NCBI GenBank assembly: GCA_027574665.1
Contig: CM050672.1
Span: 7,052,001-7,116,000 of the forward strand
Direction of reading: 5' to 3'
DNA: 64,000 nucleotides
DNA from: Rhynochetos jubatus
Taxonomy: Eukaryota; Chordata; Aves; Eurypygiformes; Rhynochetidae
Each line of letters begins with the position of its first letter. Within the stretch, counting starts at the first letter, position 1. A program made the position numbers and the translations under genes. Below the pieces are notes generated by a model, which did not search any database, was not told the DNA's origin, and saw nothing but the letters and a program-made list of their open reading frames with translations. Positions 11,391 through 23,197 of this stretch are shown here, piece by piece.

Positions 11391-13109
11391 CGTTCACCAC
11401 ACAGGTGCCCACCATGGCCAAGTGCCGGCCTGGCACCACGGCAGGGCATCACCCGTGCAGTGCTGGGGCAGGGTGTGGTTGCCGCACGCTCCGGGCTCTC
11501 TGCACGTCACAGACGGCTCAGGCGTGTCAGGAGGCGAGTCAAGACAGGGAGAAACACCCCGGTCGGTGTTGCAGCGCGCTCTTCCGCAGCTGCCTGCAAA
11601 CCAGCTGGTTTACGGCTGGCGGAGCGAGCAGACCCCGGCATCCCACCGCCCCGTGTTGTTCACCACGGCCCCACCGGCCCCCACAGCGCCAGCGTCTCTC
11701 CTGTGTCACCCCGAGCTGCACGCCTACCAGCTGGCCCGTGGCTACCAAAGTGGCTCAGCCCGTGGCCTTGCCTGCAGCCCTCCAGCCCCCTGGCTGCCCC
11801 CGCAGTAGTCACTAACGCAGCAGGAGTTAATTAGCTTGGAGCCCCCAGCCTCGGAGTTAATTTGGCCGCAACCCCTGCCTGGACCGGAGCAATACAGTCG
11901 GACGCAGCCACCCCCGTGGGGCTGTGCCACACCGTGCCGTGCCGATGCCGTGGCCAGGCGCCGGGGCGGCAGGAGGCTGCCTGCAGATGGGGTGGGGTGT
12001 TTTTCTTTCGTCAAGGAAAATGTTTTCTTGTTCCCTCTGCTGACGGGCGGGCGAGGCCCGGGCCGCGCGGCGCGTACAGCAGCTCTTGGATCGGATCAGG
12101 TGTCATGCGTTTAAGGGCCGACCTGTGCCAAGACTCTCCCCGCGCGCTCCGGCGCGGCTCAGCCGAGCTGCTCCCTGATGCCTTTTGGCTTTCGCAGCCC
12201 AGCCTACGGAAACAACGTGCTCGCTCTCCATCTCAATAGCTCACTTTTCGTTTTTGACTCGTTTTATTATTATTTTTAAAGCATGTGTAGTGCAAACCAA
12301 ATCATCCACCTCCCCCTGGAGTCGGGCCAGCCCCGTGTTGGGCTTGGAAAACCTCCCTGCTTTATTTTTTATTGTCGATGACCGGGGGATGGAGCCGCTC
12401 GATGGGACGCAGCAGCGTCCAAACCCGCCGCCGCTCCAGCCCACCCACGCGCGCCGGCTGCCTTCTCGGTGCTCTCCCTTCGCGGCGTCCACCCGAGCCG
12501 GGCGTGCGCGGCGCTCACCGCTGCTGACCGCGGTGCGGGATGGGGACAGGGACAAGGACGACGGGTGAGCCTCGTTGTAGGGCGCCGAAGGCCCCATCCT
12601 GGCTCATCCCTGTGCCCCAGCAAACCTCCCGTGGGGGCTGGCGTGGCCACGGGTTTGGTGTGGGGATGGAGCCGGGACGGGGGCCAGCACGCCGCTCCCC
12701 GCACCGATCCCGCTTTTACTGCCGGGTTTAAACACGTTCTCCCTTTTCCTGACCTTTGACCGCAGGCGCAGATCCCCTGTGGGTCACGTCTATTGACTTA
12801 AAAGCCTGGAAGGGAGCAGGCGCGGTGCCTGCCAGGCCCATAATTAATATGGAGAGAACAGGGGCCGTAAATCACTGCGGCTCAGTGCAGTGTGCGGGGG
12901 GGGGAGCGTGCGGCTGCGTCCCTCGTGGCAAAGTTGCCCACGCCGTGGGCAGGGCAGTGCCGGGAGCTTTGACGTGGATAATGCAGGGAGAGGGTGCTGC
13001 AGAGTTGGGAACGGCCGGGAGCACGCCGGGAGCGCGTCGGGCCGCCCAGCACAAGCCACGGGCTGTTTGTGGAGCGGCGCAGGGGGACACACGTTTGCCC
13101 CCAGAACAA
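11391..13109. other. Non-coding spacer
   Basis: No gene is recognised. The composition switches between CpG-dense sequence (about 12045-12080) and AT-rich islands (about 11995-12025 and 12235-12305). The contrast resembles conserved non-coding elements, but no specific motif supports that. Confidence 0.4.
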
Positions 13110-13261
13110 GGGACACACGGGACATGCAAAACGTGCAGGACATATGGGATATGCAGGACACGCAGGACACATGGGACACACGGGACACATGGGACATACA
13201 GGACACATGGGACACACGGGACACATGGGACACACGGGACACATGGGACACACGGGACATG
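13110..13261. repeat. Minisatellite, 10-base unit
   Basis: Tandem units close to GGGACACACG and GGGACACATG repeat about fifteen times, becoming regular after 13160, where they alternate to make a 20-base higher-order unit. The shorter tract of the same flavour at 4761-4800 suggests a locally favoured sequence type. No coding function is visible. Confidence 0.93.
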
Positions 13262-15674
13262 CAGCCGTGGCCGTCACGGGTGCAGCAGCCCCCGTCCGAG
13301 CCGTGGACCAGGTGACGTTCACAACCTGCCCCGGGAGCGCAGCGCGCCGCAGGGCTGCTCGTTGTGGTTAATTATCATTTCATAACGTGGGAGATTTCAG
13401 GCGTGGAGGAGCCCCCTCGCAGCCACGTTGTGCTCACTTATCCCTCACAGGCTCCAGATGTTTCCATTTTATCCTTATTAAGTCACTGCCTGGAGAGCCC
13501 AGGTACCGTGAGGCCTCCTGCCCCGGTGCCGGGCAGTGCCGTGGGGGACGACGAAGCACCAGAGACCCCTTTCCCTTGGTGGATGGAGACACGTGCCCAG
13601 GGGTCTCAGGTCAGACCCCTTCATTGTTCCCACGGCCCGCTCGGGAGAGCGAGGGCGGGTGGAATGATCCGCTCGGATCAAGGGAGAATGTGCAGGAGTG
13701 AAGCCCTTGTCTGGAGACGCCGGGTTACCGACGGCCGCCTCGGCGCGGAGCAGGGAGACTCGGTTTCGCATCCGGCGCAGTGAAACCGCAGCCTGAGCCA
13801 AAGCAGACGGATCGCTTTGTCCTCCCTCTCCCTTCCCTCTGCCTCCGGTTTCCTCCCAGTCACGCGTCTCTCCAAGGGCCGGGGTCTCGCTGAAGGACAG
13901 GGGGACATCTCAAACGCCCCACAGCACCCGGCAGCGAGGGGTCGAGCCACCCCAGGGTGCTGGGCAGCGAGGGGCTGGGCCAGCCCAGGGTGCTGGTCCC
14001 GTGGTGTCGGCTCCTTGGAGCAACGAGCAGCACCTTGTGAAAACACCCCAGCTGAGGGGAGGAGCTGGGGTGGCCACAGCCCAGGTGGGAGAAGAGAGCT
14101 GGGGGGGAGGGAGTTGGAGAAGGAGGCACAGGGGTCATACCAGGTAAGGAAAATAAATAAATAGCTGATTCAGGGGTTTGTTCTCCTCTTTTATTTAGCA
14201 GAAACTGTATTTTTACAGCTGCAATCCCTTAAAATGGGATTCTTTTTCCCTTAAACAAATCCTTGTAAAATAATGCTTCATAAAAATCAGCGTTCCTCTT
14301 CTCGACCCCGAAGACAGAAAAACAATAATGCCGGCAAGGCCCCCCCGCGCCACGGCGGAGGCTGAGGGTGGCTGTCACGCGTGACCCTGGCTGTGCCCAC
14401 CCAAGCCCTGGCCTCCCCTCCGGGCACCGCGCTGGGTCCGGCACATCGCTGGTACCACCGGCGGGACGGGCAGAGCGGGGCTCCTCTCCCGGCAGCCACT
14501 TGCACCCTCACAGGGTCCGGGTGTCCGTGCCACCGGCGGCGGAGCCGTCCCCGTCCCCTCCGACAGCGCTGGAGCACGAGGAGCCCGGCTCGGTGGGCAC
14601 TCACCGGGCAGGCGCGCAACGGTCAAGGCTGCCTCGTCACCGGAGCCCTCCGACAACCTGCCACGCGCTCGTAGCGTGGGGAACGATCCCAGCCCAGCCT
14701 CACTTTTACTTAATTTGCTTTAATTTGGGGGATTGTTTTTTTCTCCAGGCTTCTTTTCACTGCTGCTTCAGCAAAAGCGATTCAGGAAATTCCGATCAAA
14801 TCCCGGCGCGCAGCAGCCCTGCCCCTGCTCGAGAGGCAGGGAGCTTAATTCTCATTAATAACCACCACGGGTCAATTATTGCGAGAAGGAGGAAAAAGCT
14901 CTTCGGCATCACGTGTCATTTAAGCTTCTGAAAATAAATGTTCTTTGCAAATCAGTCTGCGTGCTGCTCTGCGCACGGAGCTGGCCCAGAAAGAGCTGCT
15001 CGAGGAAAGGGGTATTTATAGAGGGTATTTATTTTAAATAAACAGGCACTTAAGGCAGAGGCTGCTGTCCCAAGTGCCGCAGCCTTCTCCCAGGCTTTCC
15101 CGGCCCAGGGCTCCCGTCCCTCGCTCTCCGAGCGAGCTCCCATCGCCGCTCACACAGCGCCGCGCTCGAGCCATAACCGCAGCGAGTCTCTGGCTCTTCG
15201 GTCCAGCACCCACCCGGGACAGGCAGGGCTCGGCCGGGACAGCTCCAGCTGCCTGCAGGAGCCACGGCCAGAGCGGACACGGCTTTTGTTGGGGGAGACC
15301 CTGAGGGATGGGAGAGCCCAGCGGGATGTGCTTTCCATCCTGCCTTTTATTCCCTTCTTCTTGTGTTAAAAATCCGTAAGGGAAGCCCGACAGGGGCACA
15401 ACCCTGGACAAACAGGTACCGGGAAGGCCCTGAAAGGCTCCGCCGGGCACCCACGGTTAGTTATTGCCCACAAACTGTGTATTTATTGTGCATCTCTCAG
15501 CCAGAGCGTGCGGGGAAAGGTAATGTGTTCAGGGCATCTGTGATCCAGAAAAAGGCAAATTCAAGGAGTCTCGCTCCCACTGGGATCCTTCCCAGTTTCC
15601 CGACTGATCCTCATGGGACAGAGGGTGCAAACGGGGGCGGTGGGTGCCCGCTCTCACTGTTGCTTTGTCCGCAG
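13262..15674. other. Non-coding DNA just upstream of COL8A2 coding exons
   Basis: A 33-base unit is duplicated at about 13930-13995 (both copies contain GGCAGCGAGGGG). AT-rich islands at 14150-14300, 14695-14770, 14840-14945 and 15005-15055 stand out from the GC-rich background, and the last contains GTATTTATAG, a near-MEF2 or TATA-like string. In mammals COL8A2 has non-coding 5' exons far upstream of the start-codon exon, so promoter sequence may lie in this region. I cannot place the exon or transcription start. Confidence 0.4.
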
Positions 15675-15854
15675 GGGCAGTGGGGACCAGGATGCTGCCG
15701 GACGCCGTGGCACTTGCGGTGGTGGTGATGGTGGTCGGCCTTCGATCGGCGGCAGGAGGAGGCGCGGGGGGCTACGCCCAAGTGAAGTACATGCAGCCCA
15801 TGGTGAAGGGACCCCTGGGACCCCCCTTCCGCGAAGGCAAAGGGCAGTACCTGG
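15675..15854 (+). other. COL8A2: COL8A2 start-codon exon (5' UTR, signal peptide, NC2)
   Basis: The acceptor GTCCGCAG precedes 15675. Seventeen untranslated bases are followed by ATG at 15692. The exon encodes the hydrophobic signal segment (residues 3-16, mostly Ala, Val and Met), a Gly/Ala-rich stretch, and the conserved NC2 segment ending [12 protein letters not shown]. It ends after the first base of codon 55 at the donor GTAAGG. An upstream non-coding exon must exist because the exon begins at a splice acceptor. It was not located. Confidence 0.9.
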
Positions 15855-18800
15855 GTAAGGGACGGGCACTGGGGGGATGGAGGGAGGTCATGGGGCTGTG
15901 GATGCCTGGGAGACCTGCCTGCATGGTGGGAAGGGGCCGGAGCGTCCTGCAGCCATCAGGCACTCACCATCCCCTCGCCCTCGGGGTCGGCGCCCCCGGG
16001 GAGCAGCCTGGCACAGCCGGGGGTGCTGCTGTCTAATGCACCTTTGGCCAAGCACGGAGGGGCCGTTTAGGTCTCCAGAACCCAGCGCAGAAAGACGACG
16101 ACGGGCACAGAGAGGCTCAGCAGAGCCGAGCCCTTTGCTCAGGCCGGGGCTGGGTGAGCACCTTTGAGTGCTCACTCTGGGTGCTGGCACACAAAGGGGA
16201 CCCACGAGCCCTTTGTTCTCCTCCTCCCTGCCCGCACGTTTGCGGGTACCTTTGAGGCTGAGCCCCAGAAGCGCTGGCGCTCCCTGTCTCTCCCTCTTGC
16301 TGCTGTTAAACCTGAGCCATCCTTGTAAGGCTTTTCCCACTCCTCCACCTATTCCCTCCTCCCTGCCTGCGTTTTGCACCAGCTGGGAAAGGAAAGAGGC
16401 CCAAGACCCAGCCTAGCGAGGGAAGAGCAGGAGAGAGACATTTCCTCCCTCAGAGAGCCGTGACCAGGAGCTCCACACGTTACATCACTCTCCACCGGGC
16501 AGCATGTGCCGGGCAGAGGCGCTGAAGTCACTGCTCAGTGCAGATAGGCCTCCTGCGCCACATCCAGCCCCAGCCTGCCCTGCCTGCACACTGTCATGCC
16601 CTGCCCTAGCTGTCCCATGTGCCTGCCCAGGGCTCCTTTTATTCCCAGCCCTGGCTGCAGGTGCTGAAGGGTAAAAGGCACCTGGGAGGCCCATCAGTGC
16701 CCCACATCAGAGGCAATTAGTGTGTGCTAATTGCACACACCCTGGGGGACTGCTCAGCAACTGGGGGTCTTTGCAAACACCAAGCCTCAAGTGTGACCCA
16801 GGTTCTCCATCACTTTTTGACTCGGCTCTCTGCCAAGTGGGCCCCGGCATCTCCCCGAGGGGCATGCGACCCTCGCGGCTCCCAGGGCAGTGGCACGGTA
16901 CCCTCCTCTCAAACAGGGGGTGAGGGGAGGGTCTGAGCCCTCTCCTTGACACCAACCCAGCAGTCCCCAACACTTCCCAGAGCCAGGTGCTGCTGGCAGC
17001 GCTGTGGGACGGGGCAGCGCTGCGGCTCAGGTGCCCAGACCCCCCGGGTTGGTGCTTGGCCCTTGGGAAGAGCCGCTGGAGCCCTCCCCGTGGGTTCACA
17101 CAGACCCCGACCCTCCAGGGAGCCGAAGTTTTGGCTCCGGGAGGAGAAACCAGAGAAGGCTCGGCTGCTGGTGGCTGATTTACTGCTGGGCTGAATGGCT
17201 TATCAGGAGTTCAGCTCAGCACATATGTCAGAAATCACACAGCAAAACCTGGAGCCGAAGCACGCTACGAGCCCCCCCGCCTCCCTGCCCCCTTCCCAGC
17301 TGTTGTAAAGCTGCTCCCTGAATCCCAGCCAGAGACAAAACCTTCCAGCGTAGCACAGGAACGTTTCAGCTGCTGGTGGGACTGGGTTCAAATATCTCCC
17401 TGCTGGTTTTCCTCCTTTTTTTCCCCCTTCTTCCTATGCATGGGAGCAGCTCGCGCTGCCTCTGAGCAGAGCTACCTGCTAGCCGTGGCGGAGAGGGGTG
17501 CTGAGCTCTTCGCAAGGTGGGGTTTGGGTGCGAGCTTTGCCAGGCTGGAGGAGTGAGAGGAGACGGAGGCAGGGCAGAGCACGGGAGTCCCCTGGACATC
17601 ACTCCTAAAACCCCTGGGAAAGGGGGATGCAGGCAGGGGGATGCAGCCTGAGCCACGGAGGCGGCTGTGGAAGCCGGTGCCTCCCAGATCCCACCGAGCT
17701 CCCATCCCTGCTTAACCTCTAATTTGGCAAGGAAAATCCCTGCTGGCCTTCTGCCCTGCTCGGGGAGCTCAGCTGACTAGCCGCGACGGCGCAGGGCCGT
17801 GCCGTGCCCCTCCGGGTTACCCCCGAGCCGGCGGGGAGCAGTGCGGGGCCCCCCGTGCTACCCCAGCCTGGCCGTGGGGCTCGGATGCTGCCTGGGGGGC
17901 CATGCCAGGCCCCTGAGGCTCCCTGTGGGTGCTACCTAGTGCGATAGGCTCGTTTCCTCAAGGTGCCAGACACCTCTTCCGACCCCAAACCAGACTCCCC
18001 GGGAGCACAGAGGCAGCTCGGGGCAGAAGCTGCTGAATGCTACAACGCTGGAAGCATTTCAGCAGATACTGGCACAGCTGGGTTTCACTTGGGCTCGGTT
18101 AAACCATGTCCATGCAGCTGGCAGCCAGGTAACGCTGCCCTGGGTGCTGGCTGGGGCTCGGGGAGCCCAGCATCTCCCCGTGCATGCAGGGAGCCCAGCC
18201 AGCACCCCCCAGCTCAGGGCTCCGATATGGCACAGGCGATGGGGGGACAGGGGTCGCAGTCCCCTCCAGCGACACCCCGGAGGGTCACCCCAGGGAGCAG
18301 CCTCAGCTGCAGAGGTACAGGAGCGCTTTTCACTGCCCCAGGCTTGGGCGAGCTCAGCACAGAGCCTGGGCTGCTGCTGCCCTGTGTCCCCAGTCCCCGT
18401 GGGGCTGTGGCACGTGGCTGAGAGGCCTCCAGGTCCCTCGGCTCCTGCTAACGGGGAAACGTTGCCGCTTCCATGCTTCCTTCCGCAGCCCGCTCTCATC
18501 TCGCTGCCAGCCCTTTGCACGACGGCTCCGTCTGCCAGCGCTAGGGCTGCACTGAGCCTCCCTGGGCGGCTTGGGGCACCCGCTGCCACGGAAGGTGGGA
18601 TGAGATGTCCCATGCGATGTCCCCGTGAGCCTGTGCAACTCGCTCTCACGAGCCAGGGCTGGAACAAGCCACGGAGCAGCCAACCTCTCCCTCCTGTAGT
18701 GTCATCCAGCCGCTGCTGATTGCTCGCAGCCGGGAGCCTCTTCCCATCTTGCTGGATTATTCCTCAGCTGGCCAGTCCATGCTGCTGGGTCCCTCCTCCA

Positions 18801-21800
18801 GGCGTGCGGGGGTCCGTACTGGGACGAACGCAGCTCCAGAGGGGCTGCAGGGTCCGCCCGGGCCTGTCCATGCCCCTCAGGAGGCGACAAGCTCCGCGGT
18901 GCCCAGGCAAGAACCGTGCCTGCTCCCTCCCCTTCCCGCTGCCCCAGCTGGCTCCTTGCGTTAGGATTCACGGCAGCCTCGCTCACGCTTCGAGGGGAAC
19001 ACGCAGGCCCGCGCTGCTGCTGCGAAGCGCAGAGCTCCGAGCCATGCGCCTGTGGTAAGACATGGTCTTTTGAAATCGGATATCGCTGGGGCTGCCATGC
19101 CCCAGTTTCTCTCTCCCAACGTCCCCGGTTTGGTTTTCCCGTCTGCTCTGTTGGCCGCCCGCGAGCTGGCAGCTCGCGCCTGGCGTTTCTCGCTGCTGCC
19201 TTGCGCGAGAGCGTGTGTGCTTTTTCCTTCCTTCGCGGGCTCAGCTGTAGATCCTTGTTCTGATTCCATGCAAAATGACCTAGAAAACGAATTCTTTTCA
19301 AATCATTGCAAGAAGAGAAAAAAACCCAAAGGGGGGTGGCAGGGAGAAAACACATTGAACTGATTTTCTGGAGAAGAATTTTTCCAGAATCCAAACCCCA
19401 GAAATCTGCTTTAGCGCAGGACTCCGCATCCCCGTCGCCTTCTTTCCCACACCGTTTTCTGGGGTGAGGAGCGGGAGGTTTGCACAAATCCAGTGGCAAT
19501 GTCATGACAGACAAGTATTTCCTTCGGTTCCACAGCCAAGCGACCTCTGGTACAGCCCAGGACGCGGGCCAGGCGCTGATTTGTAGATAAGCCCAGAAAA
19601 CGTTTCCATTCCCAAAAGGAAAACAAGCAGCACCAGGCTTGGAAAGGGCCAGGGCTAATTGCTGTGCTTAGGGAAGGCAAAGCTGCCCGATGCACCGGGA
19701 ACGGTGCCGGCCGCAGTTATTCTTTTCACGTGTCTCAAATCTCCCCTAATCTTTTCCCGTTGACTGAGAAAATCTCTGCTGGTGGATCCTGGCGCTCCGG
19801 GTGTCCACGCTTCCCAAACCGGCTCAGCTCGCTGAACGCCCAGCCTGGGGCCGGGCTGGCAGACCTCCGGACCGCTCCCCCGGCCGCCTCCGCAGTGCCG
19901 TGCCGGGACACACAGCTTCCATCCCGGACGGGATCCGTTCCCATCCCAGAAACTTGCCCGTACAGACCATTCCCGACTGGAACGTTCAGCCGTGGGCAGA
20001 CACGGTTAAAATTTGCCCCAAGTGTGGAGGCTCTGCCCTTCGCGTGCACGACTGCCAAGCGTTTCCCTCATTTCGAGCTTCCCAAAATCAGAGTTTGTCC
20101 GATTTATTCTTTCTCACCCCTTCCCGGTGTCACGTGGGAAGCGGCACCCTGCCTGGGCCGGCCCCGAGGAGTTATTTCTGCTCCCGCCTGTGCTTTAAGC
20201 ACCGACCGCGCTGGGCACGTCACCCGGCTCTCCTCGGCCTTGCAGTCCCTCAGCCCATTAGTTTCTCTCTTATATCCGTTTGCAAAAGAGCTCTATAAAT
20301 TCTTTAAATGTCAAGTGGTTACGGCCTATTCCCAGCCGGGCTGACTCACTTGGATGGAACCGAGGTTGCGTTTCCCTTGCAGCTATTGGCTTTTTCTCCA
20401 TCCTCAGCGCTTTTTTTGTCTCCTCTGGTGAGTTTTTCCCTGCCTTGCTGGCCACAGGAGCCGAGCCAGCGAGCCCCGCCGGCACGTCTTAACCCACGCA
20501 CAAATCACCTCCTCGATCTCTCAAGTACATGGCCAAGGGTTTTCTTCTTAATCCAAAAGGATTAAAGGTCTCCCGAGGCCTTGGACTCGAGGGATTATCC
20601 TCAGTGTTGGCTCGCTGTCGCCATCCTCTCAGCCGAGCCCAGGCAGGAGCGACTGAATCCCACGGTGCTTTCAAGGCCGCTGGGAAGCGGGGCAGCAGGA
20701 GGTTTGAGTCCAGCTCCTGGAACAACAGTAGGTCATGACAACAGTGCCAGAGCCGACGGCAGTCGCTCGCCTCGCCCTGCGGAGGGGTGGACGGGGTAAG
20801 GCTTGGATTAGTACCCTGAGCTCTGGCCGAGGTCTTGCCTCAACAGCCCTGCTGATGCGGTGGCCCAGGAGGCCACTGTGGCCACGTTTACATAAAACCC
20901 TTGCCCAGAGAAGGGCACGCGCCAAGGGCGCTGGCCCCAACGCCCTGAGCACCAGGCCCGCTCCTCCGCAGGCCCCCGTAAAGCTCCGTGTCTCCTCTCT
21001 CCACAGACATGCCGCCGCTGCTGCCGATGGACCTCAAAGGGGAGCCAGGACCGCCCGGAAAGCCCGGCCCGCGTGGACCACCCGGCCCTCCCGGCTACCC
21101 AGGAAAGCCGGGCACGGGGAAGCCAGGAATGCACGGCCAGCCCGGGCCTGCTGGGCCCCCCGGCTTCTCAGGCATTGGGAAACCCGGCATCCCAGGACTC
21201 CCTGGGAAGGCGGGTATGAAAGGGATGCCCGGAGCCAAGGGCGAGCCTGGCATACGAGGAGAGCAAGGGCCAAGAGGACTGCCCGGCCCCCCGGGGCTGC
21301 CGGGGCCGGCCGGCATCTCAGTCAACGGGAAGCCGGGCCCCCAGGGCGGCCCTGGCCTGCCTGGGTTTCGGGGCGAGCCTGGCCCCAAAGGAGAGCCGGG
21401 TCCCCGCGGAGAGCGAGGGATGAAGGGTGAAAATGGTGTGGGGAAGCCAGGGTTACCGGGGCCCCGGGGGAATGGGGGCCCTCCTGGCCCCGCAGGGCCC
21501 CCAGGGCCCGTTGGCGTTGGAAAACCCGGCCTCGACGGCCTGCCGGGCGCGCCGGGGGAGAAGGGTGACATGGGCCCTCCGGGCGGGCCTGGCGTCAATG
21601 GGGAGCCCGGCCCCATGGGGCCCCGGGGCCCCCCCGGCATCGACGGGATCGGTGTCCCAGGTGTGGCAGGGGTGCCAGGGATACAGGGCCCCCTGGGACC
21701 AAAGGGAGAGCCCGGGATCCGCGGCCTCCCTGGTTTGCCGGGCCCGACGGGCTACGGGAAGCCGGGCTTGCCCGGCCTAAAAGGAGACCGTGGGCAGCCC

Positions 21801-22928
21801 GGGGCACCGGGAGTCATTGGTGATAAGGGGGAACCTGGCATCGATGGGGAGCCGGGTGAGCCAGGTCCTGCTGGCATCATCGGGCCACCAGGTCCACCGG
21901 GGTCCATGGGCTTGCCGGGCAAGCATGGGCTGCCCGGCTCCAAAGGTGACGTGGGGCCAAGTGGGCCCCCGGGAATGCCGGGGATGCGCGGCGACCAGGG
22001 CCCCAACGGCTTCGCGGGGAAGCCAGGTGTGCCAGGAGAAAGGGGCCTGCCTGGGTCACAGGGACCTCCCGGTCCAACAGGCCCCAAAGGAGAACCGGGG
22101 TTCATCGGCCTCCCAGGGGTGCCAGGATTAACGGGTGGCCCCGGGCCAAAAGGGGAGGGCGGGATCCCAGGGCAGCCAGGGCTGAGGGGCCCCTCCGGCA
22201 TCCCGGGCTTGCAAGGACCCGCAGGTCCCATGGGGCCTCAGGGGTTACCAGGGCTGAAAGGGGAGCCCGGGCTCCCTGGGGTTCCCGGTGAGGGAAAGAC
22301 CGGCGAGCCCGGCATGGCCGGACCCATCGGCCCCCCAGGAATGCCAGGAACGCCGGGGCTGAACGGGCCACCGGGCCCACCGGGCCCACCCGGGCCGCCG
22401 GGAGCACCCGGGGTGTTCGACGAGACGGGCATCGCGGGGCTGCACCTGCCGGATGGAGGCGTGGAGGGGGCCGTGCTGGGGAACGGCAAGCCGGGGAAGC
22501 CGCAGTACGGCCGAGGAGAGCTCTCCGCTCGGATCGCTCCAGCCTTCACCGCCATCCTCACCTCCCCCTTCCCGGCGTCGGGCATGCCAGTTAAGTTTGA
22601 CCGGACTTTGTATAACGGGCACAACGGCTACAACCCGGTCACCGGGATATTCACCTGCCCCGTATCCGGCATCTACTACTTCGCCTACCACGTGCACGTC
22701 AAAGGGACTAACGTTTGGGTGGCGCTTTATAAGAACAACGTGCCCGCCACCTACACCTACGACGAGTACAAAAAGGGCTACCTGGACCAGGCCTCGGGCA
22801 GCGCCGTGCTTGAACTCAAGGAGAACGACCAAGTCTGGGTCCAAATGCCCTCGGACCAGGCCAACGGGTTGTACTCCACGGAATACATCCACTCCTCCTT
22901 CTCCGGGTTCCTGCTTTGCCCCACATAA
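15692..22928 (+). CDS. COL8A2: Collagen type VIII alpha 2 chain
   Basis: This short-chain network collagen is secreted as a trimer and builds hexagonal lattices, for example in Descemet's membrane and vessel walls. Coding exons are 15692-15854 and 21007-22928, joined in phase 1 by a GT-AG intron, giving 694 residues (human 703). Residues 1 to about 20 form a signal peptide. A short N-terminal NC2 region follows, with the family-typical [11 protein letters not shown] stretch. The Gly-X-Y helix spans roughly residues 66-522, and I count eight short interruptions of the type GxGKPG, the number known for type VIII chains. NC1 (523-694) holds a C1q trimerisation domain from about residue 562 and ends FSGFLLCPT. 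The whole helix lies in one exon, as in mammals. The start has A at -3, and the preceding acceptor lies 17 bases upstream. No frameshift is seen. COL8A1 is excluded by the NC1 and NC2 sequence and by synteny. Confidence 0.97.
15855..21006 (+). other. COL8A2: COL8A2 intron between the coding exons
   Basis: The intron is 5,152 bases with donor GTAAGG and acceptor CTCTCCACAG. It is GC-rich and contains several open frames, none of them recognisable. I see no transposon or tandem array of note in it. A more balanced-composition stretch around 19040-19370 and 20060-20420 could be conserved regulatory sequence, but nothing specific supports it. Confidence 0.85.
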
Positions 22929-23191
22929 CGGCTGTTGGGCACGTTTCCTTTTCACCCACTTTAGCCATAAACTGTCTTTTTTTTTTGTTGTTTTTTTGAT
23001 AAAAAAGGTTTTTTTAAAATTAATACAAAAAAGAAAAATCACTGGGAAGAAGGCGCAAGCCGTTGTTGTGGGACCTTGCTTCACGCTGTTTGATCCACGA
23101 GTCCAGAGGGTAACCGCAAAGGAGACACCCATCTTTCTTTTTATTTCTGGGGGGAGGGAGGGAAGCGACTTCCTCAGCCAAGTGCCTTTGG

Positions 23192-23197
23192 AATAAA
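23192..23197 (+). promoter_or_regulatory. COL8A2: Possible proximal polyadenylation signal
   Basis: AATAAA occurs 264 bases after the COL8A2 stop codon, followed by GTTACCCTAGTGACTGTAC. It could produce a short 3' UTR isoform. Signal presence alone does not prove use. Confidence 0.4.

Noticed and set aside
10302-11452. Minus-strand frames of 331 and 325 codons with repetitive His/Gly/Cys/Pro sequence
   Set aside because: They are translations of a 16-base tandem array that is open in several frames at once, with no start context or conserved end.
1-15674. TRAPPC3 exons, expected next in human gene order
   Set aside because: None of the translated frames resembles TRAPPC3. The gene presumably lies beyond the left edge.
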